The notes below the pieces were generated by a model that was given only the letters and a program-made list of their open reading frames with translations, searched no databases and was not told the origin of the DNA. The translations under genes and the position numbers were made by a program. Below, piece after piece: positions 37,845 through 49,020 of a stretch of 64,000 nt of DNA. How positions within the stretch are numbered: position 1 is the stretch's first letter; each line of letters begins with the position of its first letter. The DNA comes from Leptodactylus fallax. Lineage: Eukaryota > Chordata > Amphibia > Anura > Leptodactylidae. The stretch is taken from assembly GCA_947044405.1 (NCBI GenBank), contig CAMRHE010000035.1:4375501-4439500 (forward strand), given 5' to 3'.

Positions 37845-38757
37845 TGTGAAAGATCCTCAGTGCACCAAACCGCTTTGGCCACACCCTGAGTCCTCTTTCA
37901 TATAAAAACCACACTCACCGCCAGTGAGTGCCGGGTTCACCAGCTAAATACAAGACAAGCCTTCTAAAGTTTATATATTTATTAACCCCTAAATGGGTCG
38001 GTATTAACATCTAACATATACAGATCAGAACAGATATGCAGATATATGCAAGCATTAACAGTTACTAGTTACAAGATACAGTACAAATAAAATAAAAGGG
38101 ATAAAGGTGAAATGATTACTTTACCACACATATCCTGGATGTGGCTCTATAGTCCAACACTCACACATAGCATGTGGAGATCACCAGTGGAGGCTTTTCA
38201 GCATGTGGCATTAATACGATAATCCAGCCTGCATGCTCTTTACACAGTCTCTCAGCATTAGTCCAGTAGTCTCAACAGAATCTCATCACAGCAGCCTCTC
38301 CTCACGGTCTGTCTGTGTCAACTACATAGCATGATCTCCCTAGCATCAACTCTATAGCATAATCTCTATAGCATACTACCTTCCCACTGACTCTTACCTC
38401 ATCTTTCATACCCTTTATGCCACCTCCCAGAATGAGGTCACTGGCGGCAGCTGGTCTCATAGAATAATCCACTCAAATCCAGATCTTTTGTATGTAGATG
38501 AGACCAAATGACCTGATACAATGTTATCAGCCATATCTGGTCAACCAGTGCAGTTGGACAATGCATGTTTGTTTGATCAGCCAGGACTGTGTATGAATTC
38601 AATGGAGCCCTATTGTTCCAGCCCGGCCACTACTGCCAATATACACCTATGCTTATAGCTGTGCACAGTATGAATAAATGGAACTAGAGAGAAATACGCT
38701 ACCCAGAGACCAAAATATAGCTTTGAGTTTTAGCCATATTTCAGCAGAATCATCACA
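37845..38757. mobile_element. Solo LTR (913 bp) inserted in the minisatellite
   Basis: It starts TGTGAAAGATCCTC, ends CAGAATCATCACA and is flanked by GGGGG on both sides (37840-37844, 38758-38762), a 5-bp duplication formed inside a minisatellite unit. Same family as 34313-35100. Confidence 0.87.
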
Positions 38758-38762
38758 GGGGG

Positions 38763-39120
38763 TCACTGTGAAGCATCTAATACTGTATAGGGGACACTAT
38801 GAAGCATCTAATACTGTGTGGGGGACACTGAAGCATATACTACTGTATGGGGGACACTGAAGCATATACTACTGTGTGGGGGACACTGTGAAGCATATTA
38901 CTACTGTGTGGGGGCCCACTGTGAAGCATATAATGTGGGGGGGGGTGGGGTCCCAAAGTGGAGCATATAATACTGTGCAGGGCCTCTGTGAAGCATATAA
39001 TACTGAGTGGGGGCCACTGTGTAGCATATAATACTGTGTGGGGGCAATTGTGGAGCATATAATACTGTCTGGGGGCCACTATGGAGTGCATTGTACTGTC
39101 TGGGGGACCTTCATTATTTA
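38763..39120. repeat. Minisatellite, second part
   Basis: Continuation of the array at 37468-37844 with more variable units (GGGGGCCACTGTGTAGCATA plus TAATACTGTGTG), drifting towards the right end of the hAT-like element. Confidence 0.88.
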
Positions 39121-39315
39121 TATCTACCAGTACCTGTTTTAGAGCAGACATGTGATATTATTACAGGCTGTAATAACATTACACGGTCAATATAAAACAG
39201 ATCCTGGTTAATTTAAGATTAAATTGCCGTGTTGGCACATTGCGATAATTTAGTGGGTTTTGGGTTGCAGATTGGGCACTCTGTCTCTAAAAGGTTCGCC
39301 ATCACTGAGCTATTT

Positions 39316-40025
39316 CGAACAGAATTTTACTAGAGATCTGTCTATTGAAAATTAGATTTGTATTGCAGTCAGAACATGAACAAATATTCATAACTGAATA
39401 CTACAGAATACTACGACTACCAGCCACCAGTCTCCAGACACTTCTCCATTGAGGTCTATAGACCTTACAGTATTACAGAAAAAGCTGAGCAAGCTCTCCA
39501 TTGAGCTGTATGTATATTAAGTTGAGACCCCCCTCTATCCTATTCATATGACAATGCCCATTAATTTGATAATGTAAGTAGATTTATAAACAAGTTTTAA
39601 AGCCGTAAGTATAATGAAAAGCCCACAACTATGTACAAAGAAACATTTTCATTTTGCTTGCATGTTATCTCCAAATGTATGAAAAACCATTCTAATATCA
39701 AATAGAGGCTAGGCTTCTAACATTCTGTATTTAATTTCAGCATTGGCAAGAAATTCCCATGAACTGATTGTTTTTTCCTCGATTTACAATGCAGGCCAGA
39801 GCAAGCATGTAACAAAGTCAGTCTACCAAATTCCTTTTACATGTAGTAATACATTATTTAGGTTTGTCTGTCTCAACTGGTTTCCTCATAGACATTTTGA
39901 AACTTGCATAATCTGTGACTGTGAAATATAGTAAAACAATGTTTAAAGCCTCACAAAGAGTGTGTAAAAACGTCAGAGCATGAAGTAATCAAGCTAGGTC
40001 TTTTTAGACAGCAATAGAAGCTAGC
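39316..40025. other. No gene seen
   Basis: AT-rich DNA with short chance frames only. Confidence 0.55.
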
Positions 40026-40464
40026 CATGTCCTCATGCACATGATTCATGTCCTCATGCACATGCGGTTTTATATACAGCTAGAAAGCCGTCACTGTGCT
40101 CAATTCAGGGCACTGTCGACTTTCCCGTTATGTGCCCCGGGGCTGGAGATATCGGTGTCGTTAGTTTCGGCACGGATCTCTGCCCACTGTCAGAAGGGTG
40201 TTCCTGACAGTCTAGCTGGGCTGTGAGGAATGCCCCCCCCGACAGTACTCGTCCATAGCCTTGTACTGTCAGAGCGATGACGCTGAGCTGTGTGCCCAGC
40301 TAGACTGTCAGGAATGCCCTTCTGAAAGTGGGCAGAGATCGGTGCCGAAACTATCTCCAACCCCAGGGCACATAACGGGACAGTGTGCTGAATTCAACGC
40401 AATGTCAGCTTTCTAGCGGTATGTAAAACCACATGTGCATGAGGACATGAAAGGTCCTCTTTAA
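40026..40464. mobile_element. Palindromic T2-like MITE
   Basis: ATGTCCTCATGCACATG at the left is the inverse of CATGTGCATGAGGACAT at the right. The inverted match continues through CAGCTAGAAAGC/GCTTTCTAGCGG and TCTAGCTGGG/CCCAGCTAGA to the centre. The right end is GGTCCTCTTTAA, the T2-like terminus. The left end carries a ~20-bp tandem duplication of the CATGTCCTCATGCACATG motif and has lost TTAA. Confidence 0.75.
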
Positions 40465-41434
40465 TAATCTCAGGCTATGTTCACATAAACTTTGGGCACT
40501 ACAGTCTTCAGTAGTGTCTGGTGCCTTATGATATGGTCTGCTTATACATGTTCACATATCTTGTATACTTGGGAATAAAAAAAAACAAAATGTAGCTGAT
40601 TAGAATTTCCAATACAACTGAAGCAAAGGAATAACAACATACACTAAAATGATGCTCTTTGGCATATGTTAGGCCTGGTGATACTCTATGGGCACGTAAG
40701 GAGAATGTTTTTGTGAGTATGCCAAACGTACAGTAAGGTTGGTGTGAACCTAAACTTTAATAGTAAAAGCAGAAGTCGAAGTAATTGCAATACTTTTTCT
40801 TGATCTCATAGTCCTTCTTGTATAGCCAGAACATATAGCAAAATAATGAAAGTGAATGTTAACTTAGGGCTCATGTACATGGCCATGTTTTAGGGCACCC
40901 CACAGTTGTGTATGGGGCCTTACTGTCTGTTTGCCCGACTATGATCGTATACAACAATTTATGTTTTTCAGATTTTGCATGAATCCCATAATAAGGCCAT
41001 GATCCATCAGATGGCATATTATGAAGGCAGAAGGCATAGTGAACAGCACAATATGGCAGCACCATGTGCATGAGACCTAAACCTTATTGCATGGTGTATT
41101 GACTAATGCCACTCTTCAAGGGTGATTCTATGCTTCAGCCATTTTCTGAGAAACTGAGCTTACTAGCATTTGTATTTTCTAAGGTAGGGCTCCACTGAAA
41201 TAACCTAATCATCCACTCAAGAGCTATTAGTAGCAATGATGAAGTAATGTTAATTGAATAATGGCTTCATGCCCAGAACATTGGCATGACCGACAGTAAC
41301 CTTGCCTGATAGCAATTTATATCTGTTTCTGACATACTTTATATCAAAAAATGAAAATTAAATCTAGGTGGTATTTAAAGGATACAATTTTATGGTTATA
41401 GAAAATCAAAAGTAACCGTTTATTATTGTGAATA
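40465..41434. other. No gene seen
   Basis: A GGCTATGTTCACATA motif near 40483 resembles MITE ends at 45205 and 50100, without a partner. No supported frame. Confidence 0.5.
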
Positions 41435-41940
41435 TTAAAGGGAGTCTACCACCACCAAAACAGCTTTAGAAGGTGTTGTCCTGCTTTGAATGCACTGAAC
41501 ATCTCAATGCATATGGAATAAAAGTTTATATTCTCATCACCAAGATTGCACTCTGACACAAGAAAGGTCAGCCATCCAGACAACAGCATATAAGTGATTT
41601 ATAAGCCATTTTGATGATAATATATTACCTTTAACCCTTCCTGACATCCGCCATAATAGTACGGTGGATGTCAGGTATTTAAATTTGGTGGCCGCTCAGG
41701 AGCTGAGCACACTGATCGCCAGCACCCGCAACGAGGTGGGTCTGGAGATCCGTTGCCATGACAGCCGAGTGCCTATTAAAGGCTCACAGGCTTATCTGGC
41801 ATTCATTTGTATGACAGGCTGTTTTATGCAGCCTGTCATACAAATCCTGGTATTTTGCAATGAATTAGCATTGTAATGCATTGCATTACTGATCAGACCC
41901 CCTGGGCTCAAGATTGTGAAACACATACACATTAGGTATT
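41435..41940. repeat. Adjoining fragments of TTAA-type elements with a strong hairpin
   Basis: TTAAAGGGAGTC at 41435 and CCTTTAA near 41632 bracket a possible small T2-like MITE. TTAACCCTTCCTGACATCC at 41633 resembles the start of the TTAACCCCTT elements and leads into a GC-rich tail. ATTTGTATGACAGGCTG at 41805-41821 and its perfect inverse at 41829-41845 form a 17-bp stem with a 7-base loop. Confidence 0.5.
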
Positions 41941-42102
41941 CCTGTGTCCAAAAACTCCCGGTCTACAAACTTTCCCGTACAGTGAAAGTGCTAAACTACC
42001 GTTTGTTTGCTGTTTCATCTCTGCTAAACATGTTAATAAAAAGGGATCAAAGTAATAGACATTCCTCAAAATGGTATCGTTAAAAAGAACCCCTGGCCCC
42101 GC

Positions 42103-42458
42103 AAAAAAGGGTTATCCGGTTTCTAACACTGATGGCCTATTCTTAAGGTTAGCCATCAATATTCGATTTGAAGGGGTCCAGATCCCCACAGATCACTGGT
42201 ACCCATAGAGCAAAGCTCTCGGTATTGTGCTTAGTTTAGGCACTGCAGCGCTGCCCCATACATTTCAATAAGACAGTGCTACAGTACCTATAGTCGCCAG
42301 TATGGTTTGTTTGATGAGTGAGAAGCATACCGAGAGCCCCTGCTTTCTGGCTACTGGTGATCTGTAGGGGTTTCGGGAGTCAGATTCCTGCAGATCTAAT
42401 ATTGATGAACTGTCCTAAGGACAGGCCATTAATGTTAGAAACTGGAAAAGCCCTTTAA
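42103..42458. mobile_element. Palindromic T2-like MITE
   Basis: AAAGGGTTATCCGGTTTCTAAC and GTTAGAAACTGGAAAAGCCCTTTAA are imperfect inverted ends. The inverted match continues through CCATCAATATT/AATATTGATG and CTCTCGGTAT/ATACCGAGAG. TTAA remains at the right end only. Confidence 0.72.
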
Positions 42459-43371
42459 TGGCACGCTGATAGGACCTTTTAAAAGTGATTGCCTTCATGA
42501 GCCTTGGTGGCTTACTCAAAAACGTTATTGTACTATACTGGTCATCTTCTTCAAATTCACAAATACTTTAAACAATACTATCAGCAAAGGAAGCTTTATG
42601 GTTATAATATAAGCAGAGGGTTAGAGATAAACCTCTGGAGAATTTACTACAGTGATTTATGTGAGTTATAGCTCACAAAAGATTAAAGTTTATAATTTAC
42701 TGGTCTTCTGTTTCAGAGAAGCATTTTTTCTCCCCCTAACATTCTGAACAATGCCCCTTTAAGTTGTTCCTAGACTTGACACAATTGAGTAGTTTACTTT
42801 TCCTGTCGGCCAAGTAGAAATACCTTAATAATACCAACATTCTTTGCTAAATGCAAGGCACCCTAGCCAGTAATCTCATGTTCTAGGCAGCAGTCATGTG
42901 TTAAATCCAAATTAAAATAAGCAAACTTCAGATAAGGTTATCTATAAAGTAAAAGCTCACCAATCTCTACATATTCATAAATGTAATGTAATACTCTTCA
43001 GTCTATAAGTAACTGGAAATTAATACAGCAAGTCTGAATAGATGGTCATTTAGATGATCTCCAGGAAAAGGAGGCCCCTCTATGACCTCTAGAATGGGAG
43101 CTGCTTGCACAGAATAGCTCTCCATTCTGCTCATGGAAAGTGGTCCTAAGCAGAAGCCCCTTCTATGATTTCCATATAAACAATAAGGCATATAGATAGC
43201 GTTTAGCTTTACTAAACAAACCCTTTAATTGTTAAAAAGGGTTTGTTTCATAAAGACATCCCTGGTTTTACATGCTTTTTTATAACGTCATGAAAGGGAT
43301 CTCACACTCTCACCCCTCTGTAAGCCAGAATGGTTGCCAGATAGCCATCAAATATTTGGCTGGCTGATATA
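42459..43371. other. No gene seen
   Basis: No supported frame. AAACAAACCCTTT and AAAAGGGTTTGTTT near 43215-43250 form a short hairpin that may be a MITE remnant. Confidence 0.5.
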
Positions 43372-45020
43372 CAGTCATATGAAAAAGTTTGGGCACCCCT
43401 ATTAATCTTAATCATTTTTAGTTCTAAATATTTGGGTGTTTGCAACAGCCATTTCAATTTGATATATCTAATAACTGATGGACACAGTAATATTTCAGGA
43501 TTGAAATGAGGTTTATTGTACTAACAGAAAATGTGCAATATGCATTAAACCAAAATTTGACCGGTGCAAAAATTTGGGTACCCTTATCATTTTATTGATT
43601 TGAATACTCCTAACTACTTTTTACTGACTTACTGAAGCACAAATTTGATTTTGTAACCTCACTGAGCTTTGAACTTCATAGCCAGGTGTATCCAATCATG
43701 AGAAAAGGTATTTAAGGTGGCCAATTGCAAGTTGTTCTCCTATTTGAATCTCCTCTGAAGAGTGGCATCATGGGCTCCTCAAAACAACTCTCAAATGATC
43801 TGAAAACAAAGATTGTTCAACATAGTTGTTCAGGGGAAGAATACAAAAAGTTGTCTCAGAGATTTAACCTGTCAGTTTCCACTGTGAGGAACATAGTAAG
43901 TTAATGGAAGACCACAGGGACGGTTCTTGTTAAGACCAGAAGTGGCAGGCCAAGAAAAATATCAGAAAGGCAGAGAAGAAGAATGGTGAGAACAGTCAAG
44001 GACAATCCACAGACCACCTCCAAAGAGCTGCAGCATCATCTTGCTGCAGATGGTGTCACTGTGCATCGGTCAACAATACAGCACACTTTGCACAAGGAGA
44101 AGCTGTATGGGAGAGTGATGCGAAAGAAGCCGTTTCTGAAAGCACGCCACAAACAGAGTCGCCTGAGGTATGCAAAAGCACATTTGGACAAGCCAGCTTC
44201 ATTTTGGAAGAAGGTCCTGTGGACTGATGAAACAAAGATTGAGTTGTTTGGTCATACAAAAAGGCGTTATGCATGGCGTCAAAAAAACACAGCATTCCAA
44301 GAAAAACACTTGCTACCCACTGTAAAATTTGGTGGAGGTTCCATCATGCTTTGGGGCTGTGTGGCCAATGCCGGCACCGGGAATCTTGTTAAAGTTGAGG
44401 GTCGCATGGATTCAACTCAGTATCAGCAGATTCTTGAGAATAATGTACAAGAATCAGTGACGAATTTGAAGTTACGCCGTGGATGGATATTTCAGCAAGA
44501 CAATGATCCAAAACACAGCTCCAAATCTACTCAGGCATTCATGCAGAGGAACAATTACAATGTTCTGGAATGGCCATCCCAGTCCCCAGACCTGAATATC
44601 ATTGAACATCTGTGGGATAATTTGAAGCGGGATGTCCATGCTCGGCGACCATCAAACTTAACTGAACTGGAATTGTTTTGTAAAGAGGAATGGTCAAAAA
44701 TACCTTCATCCAGGATCCAGGAACTGATTAAAAGCTACAGGAAGCGACTAGAGGCTGTTATTTTTGCAAAAGGAGGATCTACTAAATATTAATGTCACTT
44801 TTCTGTTGAGGTGCCCATACTTTTGCACCGGTCAAATTTTGGTTTAATGCATATTGCACATTTTCTGTTAGTACAATAAACCTCATTTCAATCCTGAAAT
44901 ATTACTGTGTCCATCAGTTATTAGATATATCAAATTGAAATGGCTGTTGCAAACACCCAAATATTTAGAACTAAAAATGATTAAGATTAATAGGGGTGCC
45001 CAAACTTTTTCATATGACTG
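43372..45020 (+). mobile_element. Tc1-like DD34E element, near-identical second copy
   Basis: Same termini (CAGTCATATGAAAAAGTTTGG) and long inverted repeats as 22912-24559, in the opposite orientation, flanked by TA. Length 1649 bp against 1648. By eye the two copies agree at nearly all positions, showing recent spread of one family. Confidence 0.95.
43770..44792 (+). pseudogene. Tc1-family transposase with one premature stop
   Basis: The frame has the same 340-codon layout as 23140-24162. Codon 45 is TAA (43902-43904) and codon 44 is AGT instead of AGG; both come from a GA-to-TT change at adjacent bases. Elsewhere I see only four residue differences (24 G/E, 175 E/A, 280 Q/H, 288 A/D). Catalytic D153, D244 and E279 are unchanged. 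A start after the stop (M72, base 43983) would lack the first DNA-binding helix-turn-helix. The copy is probably dead for transposase but could move in trans. Confidence 0.93.
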
Positions 45021-45204
45021 TATGTGATTTTGTCAGGGGTGCTTGTAGTAGATCAATGTGGTGGATCCTTTCCAAAAGGGGATGTTTCTGATTGGACAAA
45101 ATTTTTTATTATTTCACTTCAGAAACCCATTATGTCTTTGTACAGGGCACAATTCAAAGATACCCTGTGAAATATTTATTTTGCAAGCTGAAAATGACTT
45201 TTTA

Positions 45205-45378
45205 AGGCTATGTTCACATCTTTGCGGAGTCTCAGGTGAAAACTCTGTCGCAACGTCCGTCAGAAATCGTCAGAGAAAGTCCTGCATGGAGGACTTTTTC
45301 CTCCACCGGTTTAAGTTTAATAATGATGGACACCCAATGGACCCCATTATAGGTGACGCTGGTGTGAATCTAGCATAA
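45205..45378. mobile_element. Short MITE with GGCTATGTTCACATC-type ends
   Basis: GGCTATGTTCACATC at the left and GGTGTGAATCTAGC at the right are imperfect inverted copies, and AAGTCCTGCATGGAGGACTT forms a central hairpin. Related in its ends to 50100-50356. Confidence 0.65.
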
Positions 45379-45937
45379 CATGTGTGTCTTTCCTATTTTA
45401 TTGACTTGTTGATAATTACAAGGATAACAAACAGCTACACATATCATATTTACTATCATAATTTCTGTGGTGCTGGTTATTTTAGCGGTTTAGTACAATA
45501 TCAATTTCAAACTTTGGCAGCACAAAAATCCCACTGGCATGTGGGCTAATATTAACCGTCCATTTTAGCATTTGCATCATTTTGGCTGGCAGTATTGTCC
45601 ATGGTTGGGGTTTAGTTATGGATCTCAAGTCACTGTCCTGTGGTCCCTGATGCACTACTAGAGGGAGTGTGAGTAGTCTCATACTGGTGGTGAGCATAGC
45701 ATTTTCCCTTATGCCACTTGTAGGGGTGGTGAGAGGCTATGACAATTGTGCCTAATATTTTCAAGTAAAAATCGTCATACTCTTGCTGAATCTTTTGAAA
45801 GTACTTTTACATCATTTGTTTACAAGGATTGGACTTTTATTTGTATATGAGTGTTTGCAGCCAGGGCTATACTTCTTTTTGCTATTGTCTTTCCAGATTT
45901 GACTCAGTCTGATAGCCCAGGTGCTCCATTTGGTGCT
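45379..45937. other. No gene seen
   Basis: Unique-looking DNA, with no supported frame. Confidence 0.55.
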
Positions 45938-46035
45938 CCAAAAAGGGTTAATAAACCTGGGTATGCAGCTATATGATAGCGGGGTTCCGCATAAGAAAGA
46001 AGATGCATACCCAGGTTTATTAACCCCTTTTTTGG
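45938..46035. repeat. 30-bp hairpin
   Basis: 45938-45967 is the near-perfect inverse of 46004-46035 (core TTAATAAACCTGGGTATGCA), with a 36-base loop. One or two bases are unpaired near the outer end. Confidence 0.8.
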
Positions 46036-46407
46036 TCGGCGGACCATTTTTCTGTCCCCCTCCTATTGGAGTCTGAGGGTCTGAAGAAGGCCATATTTAG
46101 GCCGAAAACATTCACAACAAGTCTCTACTGTATAAGTTGTTTGGATATCTCTATAAATGTGTCTGTTACTTGAACACCAGATCGGTGATAAATAAAACAA
46201 GTGATACATAACCTCACTTGGAGTCTGAAGTCCCTATAATTACGATACTGATGGGTTGGGACCCTACTTCCTCACCCCTGAAGAAATATATCCAACCATG
46301 TGCTACACCACATTCCTACCTATATTTCTAAATGAAATATGAAATTCTCACCAGATGTTGGTAACAACCCATCCAATCCACACAGGCAAAGAAATCAAAC
46401 CATAGAT
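46036..46407. other. Possible Penelope-like terminal fragment
   Basis: CTGAAGAAGGCC...GGCCGAAAAC (46081-46107) and the AATAAAACAAGTG...TTGGAGTCTGAAG stretch resemble motifs at 25945-26090. No ORF is attached, so the assignment is tentative. Confidence 0.35.
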
Positions 46408-47294
46408 CAGGGGTCGGCAACCTCTGGCACGCGTGCCACTCTTGGCACGCGAGGCATATTTCCCTGGCACGGCAGCAGACTCCTCACCCAGCAGTCTCGA
46501 TCGGACCAAACACGGCCGAAACAAAACTGCTATTATTATACTGTGGGGTCTCTTCAGACCCCCGAGTATAATAAGCGGAGCCCCCGGGGAGATGATCAAA
46601 CATAAAAAACAATGTTACTCACTATTCCACGCTCCGCAGCCGTTCTGTGCTCTTCAGACGCTTCTGCCCGAAGTCAGCTGACAGGGCCTCAGTTGTCACG
46701 TCTGCGTCTGACGTCATTACGCATAATGACACGACGTGACCCCTGAGACTCAATGAGCGGTCGCTGACTACAACCAGAAGCGCCTGAAGAGCACAGGGCG
46801 GCTGCAGAGCGTGGAATGGTGAGTAACATTGTTTTTTATGTTTTATCACCTCTCTTTGCCCTCCACTTATTATACTCTGTGGTCTGAAGATACCCCACAG
46901 TATAATAATAGCTAGTGAGTGGCACAAATTGGAATATTATAAAAGTTAGAATATTATACCGTGTGCAGGGGCTACTATGGAGGATAACACAGTGTGCTGG
47001 GGCCACTATGGCACATAATACCGTGTGCAGAGGCCGCTATGGGACATATACCGTGTACAGGGGCCACTATGGAGCATAATATCGTGTGCAGGTGCCGCTA
47101 TGGGACATATACAGTGTGCAGGGGCTGCTATGCGACATATACCGTGTGTAGGGGCCGCTATGGGACAAATACTGTGTGCAGGGGCCGCTATGGGACATAT
47201 ACCGTGTGCAGGCACCGCTATGGGACATATTGCTGTGTGCAGGCGCCGCTATGGGACATATTGCTGTGTGCAGGGGCTACTATGGAGGATAACA
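46408..47294. mobile_element. hAT-like minisatellite element, right end missing
   Basis: It begins CAGGGGTCGGCAACCTCTGG followed by GGCACGCGTGCC, similar to the element at 37149, and ends inside a minisatellite where a decayed Tc1 begins. No right terminus was found. Confidence 0.6.
46955..47294. repeat. Minisatellite of ~30-31 bp units
   Basis: About eleven units of the form GGGGCCGCTATGGGACATAT plus ACCGTGTGCA. The unit is recognisably related to that at 38763-39120 (GGCCACT...GAGCATA...TAATACTGTGTG). Confidence 0.9.
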
Positions 47295-48130
47295 CAGAAG
47301 AGTTGTCCAAGAGCCAAGGACTACCTGTGGAAAGCTATTGAAAGATCTGATATCAACAGATACAACTAATAAGTAACGCACTCAACCTCCATGGCCTGTA
47401 TGCACACTCACCACACAAGACTCCATTACTTAACATAAAGGATGTTCAAGAGCATTTAAAGTTTGCTCAACAACATTTAGACAAGCCTGTGAAATACTGG
47501 GAGAATATAGCCTGGGCAGATGAGACCAAAATTTAACTCTTTGGATGCCATAATACACAGAATGTTTGGAGGCCAAAAGGCACTGCATATCACCCCAAAA
47601 AGACCATACCAACAGTGACGTTTGGAGATGGGAACATAATAGTGTGGGGCTGTTTTTCAGCAATAGTGCTGGCGAAGTTGATATAATTGAAGGGAGGATG
47701 AATGGACAAACGTACCAAGACATTCTTGAAATCTGCTGTCAACTACCAGGATGATGAAGATGAAAGAAGCACATTTTAGCAAGACAATGATCCCAAACAC
47801 ACAACCATAGAAACTCTCAACTGGTTTCAGAGAAATAAAATAAAGCTGCTAGAATGGCCCAGCTAATCACCTGACCTGAATCCAATAGAAAATCTATAGA
47901 AGGAACTAAAGCTTAGAGGTTCATAGAAGAATCCCACAGGATTTGAAGAGTGTTTGTGTTGGAGGAATTGGCCAAAATCACACCTGAGCAATGCATATAA
48001 CTAGTTTCTCCATACAGGAGGCGTCTTGAAGCTTCATCACTAACAAAGGCTTTTGTACAAAAGTATTAAATAAATTTCAGTAAGCATGTTCAATACGTTT
48101 TCCCTGTGTCATTTCTCATTATTACATTAT
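47295..48130 (+). pseudogene. Old Tc1 transposase pseudogene
   Basis: The plus strand shows, in one decayed frame, ADETKI (first catalytic block), [31 protein letters not shown] (second) and SPDLNPIENL (third), interrupted by several stops (for example after TKI, within the WPS block and after IENL). The N-terminal domain is incomplete and no terminal inverted repeats could be paired. The number of lesions makes it the oldest Tc1 copy here, together with 7271-7690. Confidence 0.82.
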
Positions 48131-48157
48131 TATTGTATATAATATGTATGTATCAGT

Positions 48158-48180
48158 AAAAAAAAAAAAAAAAAAAAAAA
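48158..48180. repeat. Poly(A) run of 23
   Basis: A plain A-run following the Tc1 pseudogene region. Confidence 0.97.
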
Positions 48181-48309
48181 CTTTCAGAAAGTTTCATGTT
48201 ATTTCCATTAGGCATGCTGCGCTGTCACCTTACTGACTGAGCCACAAGCTCCATTAACTTCAATGGGAATTTTTTTCTCTCTTAACTTTTCACTTTTTTC
48301 TTTCAGTAG

Positions 48310-48436
48310 TATATTTATTTTCCTGTATAATGCATGTAGAGAAATATCTCTATATAAATAAATATTTCGGCATACAATGTTTATGGCATATAGAGATATT
48401 TCTCTACATAATACATTACACAAGAAAATAAATATA
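48310..48436. repeat. AT-rich imperfect palindrome
   Basis: TGTAGAGAAATATCTCTATAT on the left is the inverse of ATATAGAGATATTTCTCTACA on the right, and the arms extend to TATATTTATTTTC/GAAAATAAATATA, with a ~33-base loop. It is probably a small MITE. Confidence 0.75.
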
Positions 48437-49020
48437 TTATACTATAATATACTATGCATCATGTCCTGGGTTTAATCCCCACCTTGCACCTAATAAATTA
48501 TACTTTAAGTTGATGGAGAGATGTCCAGGCAATCGCCTCATTAGTATTCACTGCACAGAGGTGACATGTCTGGAAGCACCACATCGACGTGTACACTTCC
48601 AAGCCTCTCATCACTATACCAATATTGCAGTAATGGTGGAGGTGAGAGTCCTGATACAGGCCCTTGTCTCCCTCGTGTCGACAATATATCCTCCCCAACC
48701 CCAAAGTATGTATATATTCTCCCAGTACTGTCTCAGGGGTGCCAAAATTAAAAACTTGGACAAAGTAGCACACTAAACTTTATATTTATCAAGGTTGAAA
48801 AAATGTTTAAAAATGAGGAAGTTTTTCATTCTCATCAGATATAACGATGAACCTTTTTCATATGGAAACAAACTTGAGTTTTGCTTAAACATAGAACAAG
48901 CAATGCTTAATACAGTTTGCTACACTCTGATCTACTCTGATGTACACTGGTCCAGCTGGCATCTCTTCTTGGATACTAGTTTATCAATGTTTTGGGTCTG
49001 GCTATGAGCTGGGGAAATCC
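48437..49020. other. No gene seen
   Basis: Frames on both strands at 48498-48776 are short and lack motifs. Confidence 0.5.

Larger units (their letters stand above)
37149..39307. mobile_element. hAT-like nonautonomous element carrying a minisatellite
   Basis: The left end CCGTGATGGCAAACCT and the inverted right end AGGTTCGCCATCACTG match, flanked by AGCTATAT and AGCTATTT, an 8-bp duplication with one mismatch, as expected for hAT. The interior holds GGCACGCGTGCC-rich sequence, a minisatellite in two parts, and the solo LTR at 37845-38757. No transposase. A second, truncated family member lies at 46408. Confidence 0.8.

Noticed and set aside
37468..39120. Regularly spaced ~30-bp repeats resembling a CRISPR array
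   Set aside because: Units are contiguous without unique spacers, the genome is eukaryotic, and no cas genes are present; it is a minisatellite.
46994..47369. 114-115 codon frames with a repeated GHIPCAGAAM-like pattern
   Set aside because: They translate the minisatellite in several frames at once; open only because the unit lacks stops.
48208..48482. tRNA-derived SINE suspected from TGGCTCAGTCAG (minus) and GGGTTTAATCCC (plus)
   Set aside because: The A-box-like and B-box-like motifs are on opposite strands with the wrong order, so they cannot form one internal promoter.
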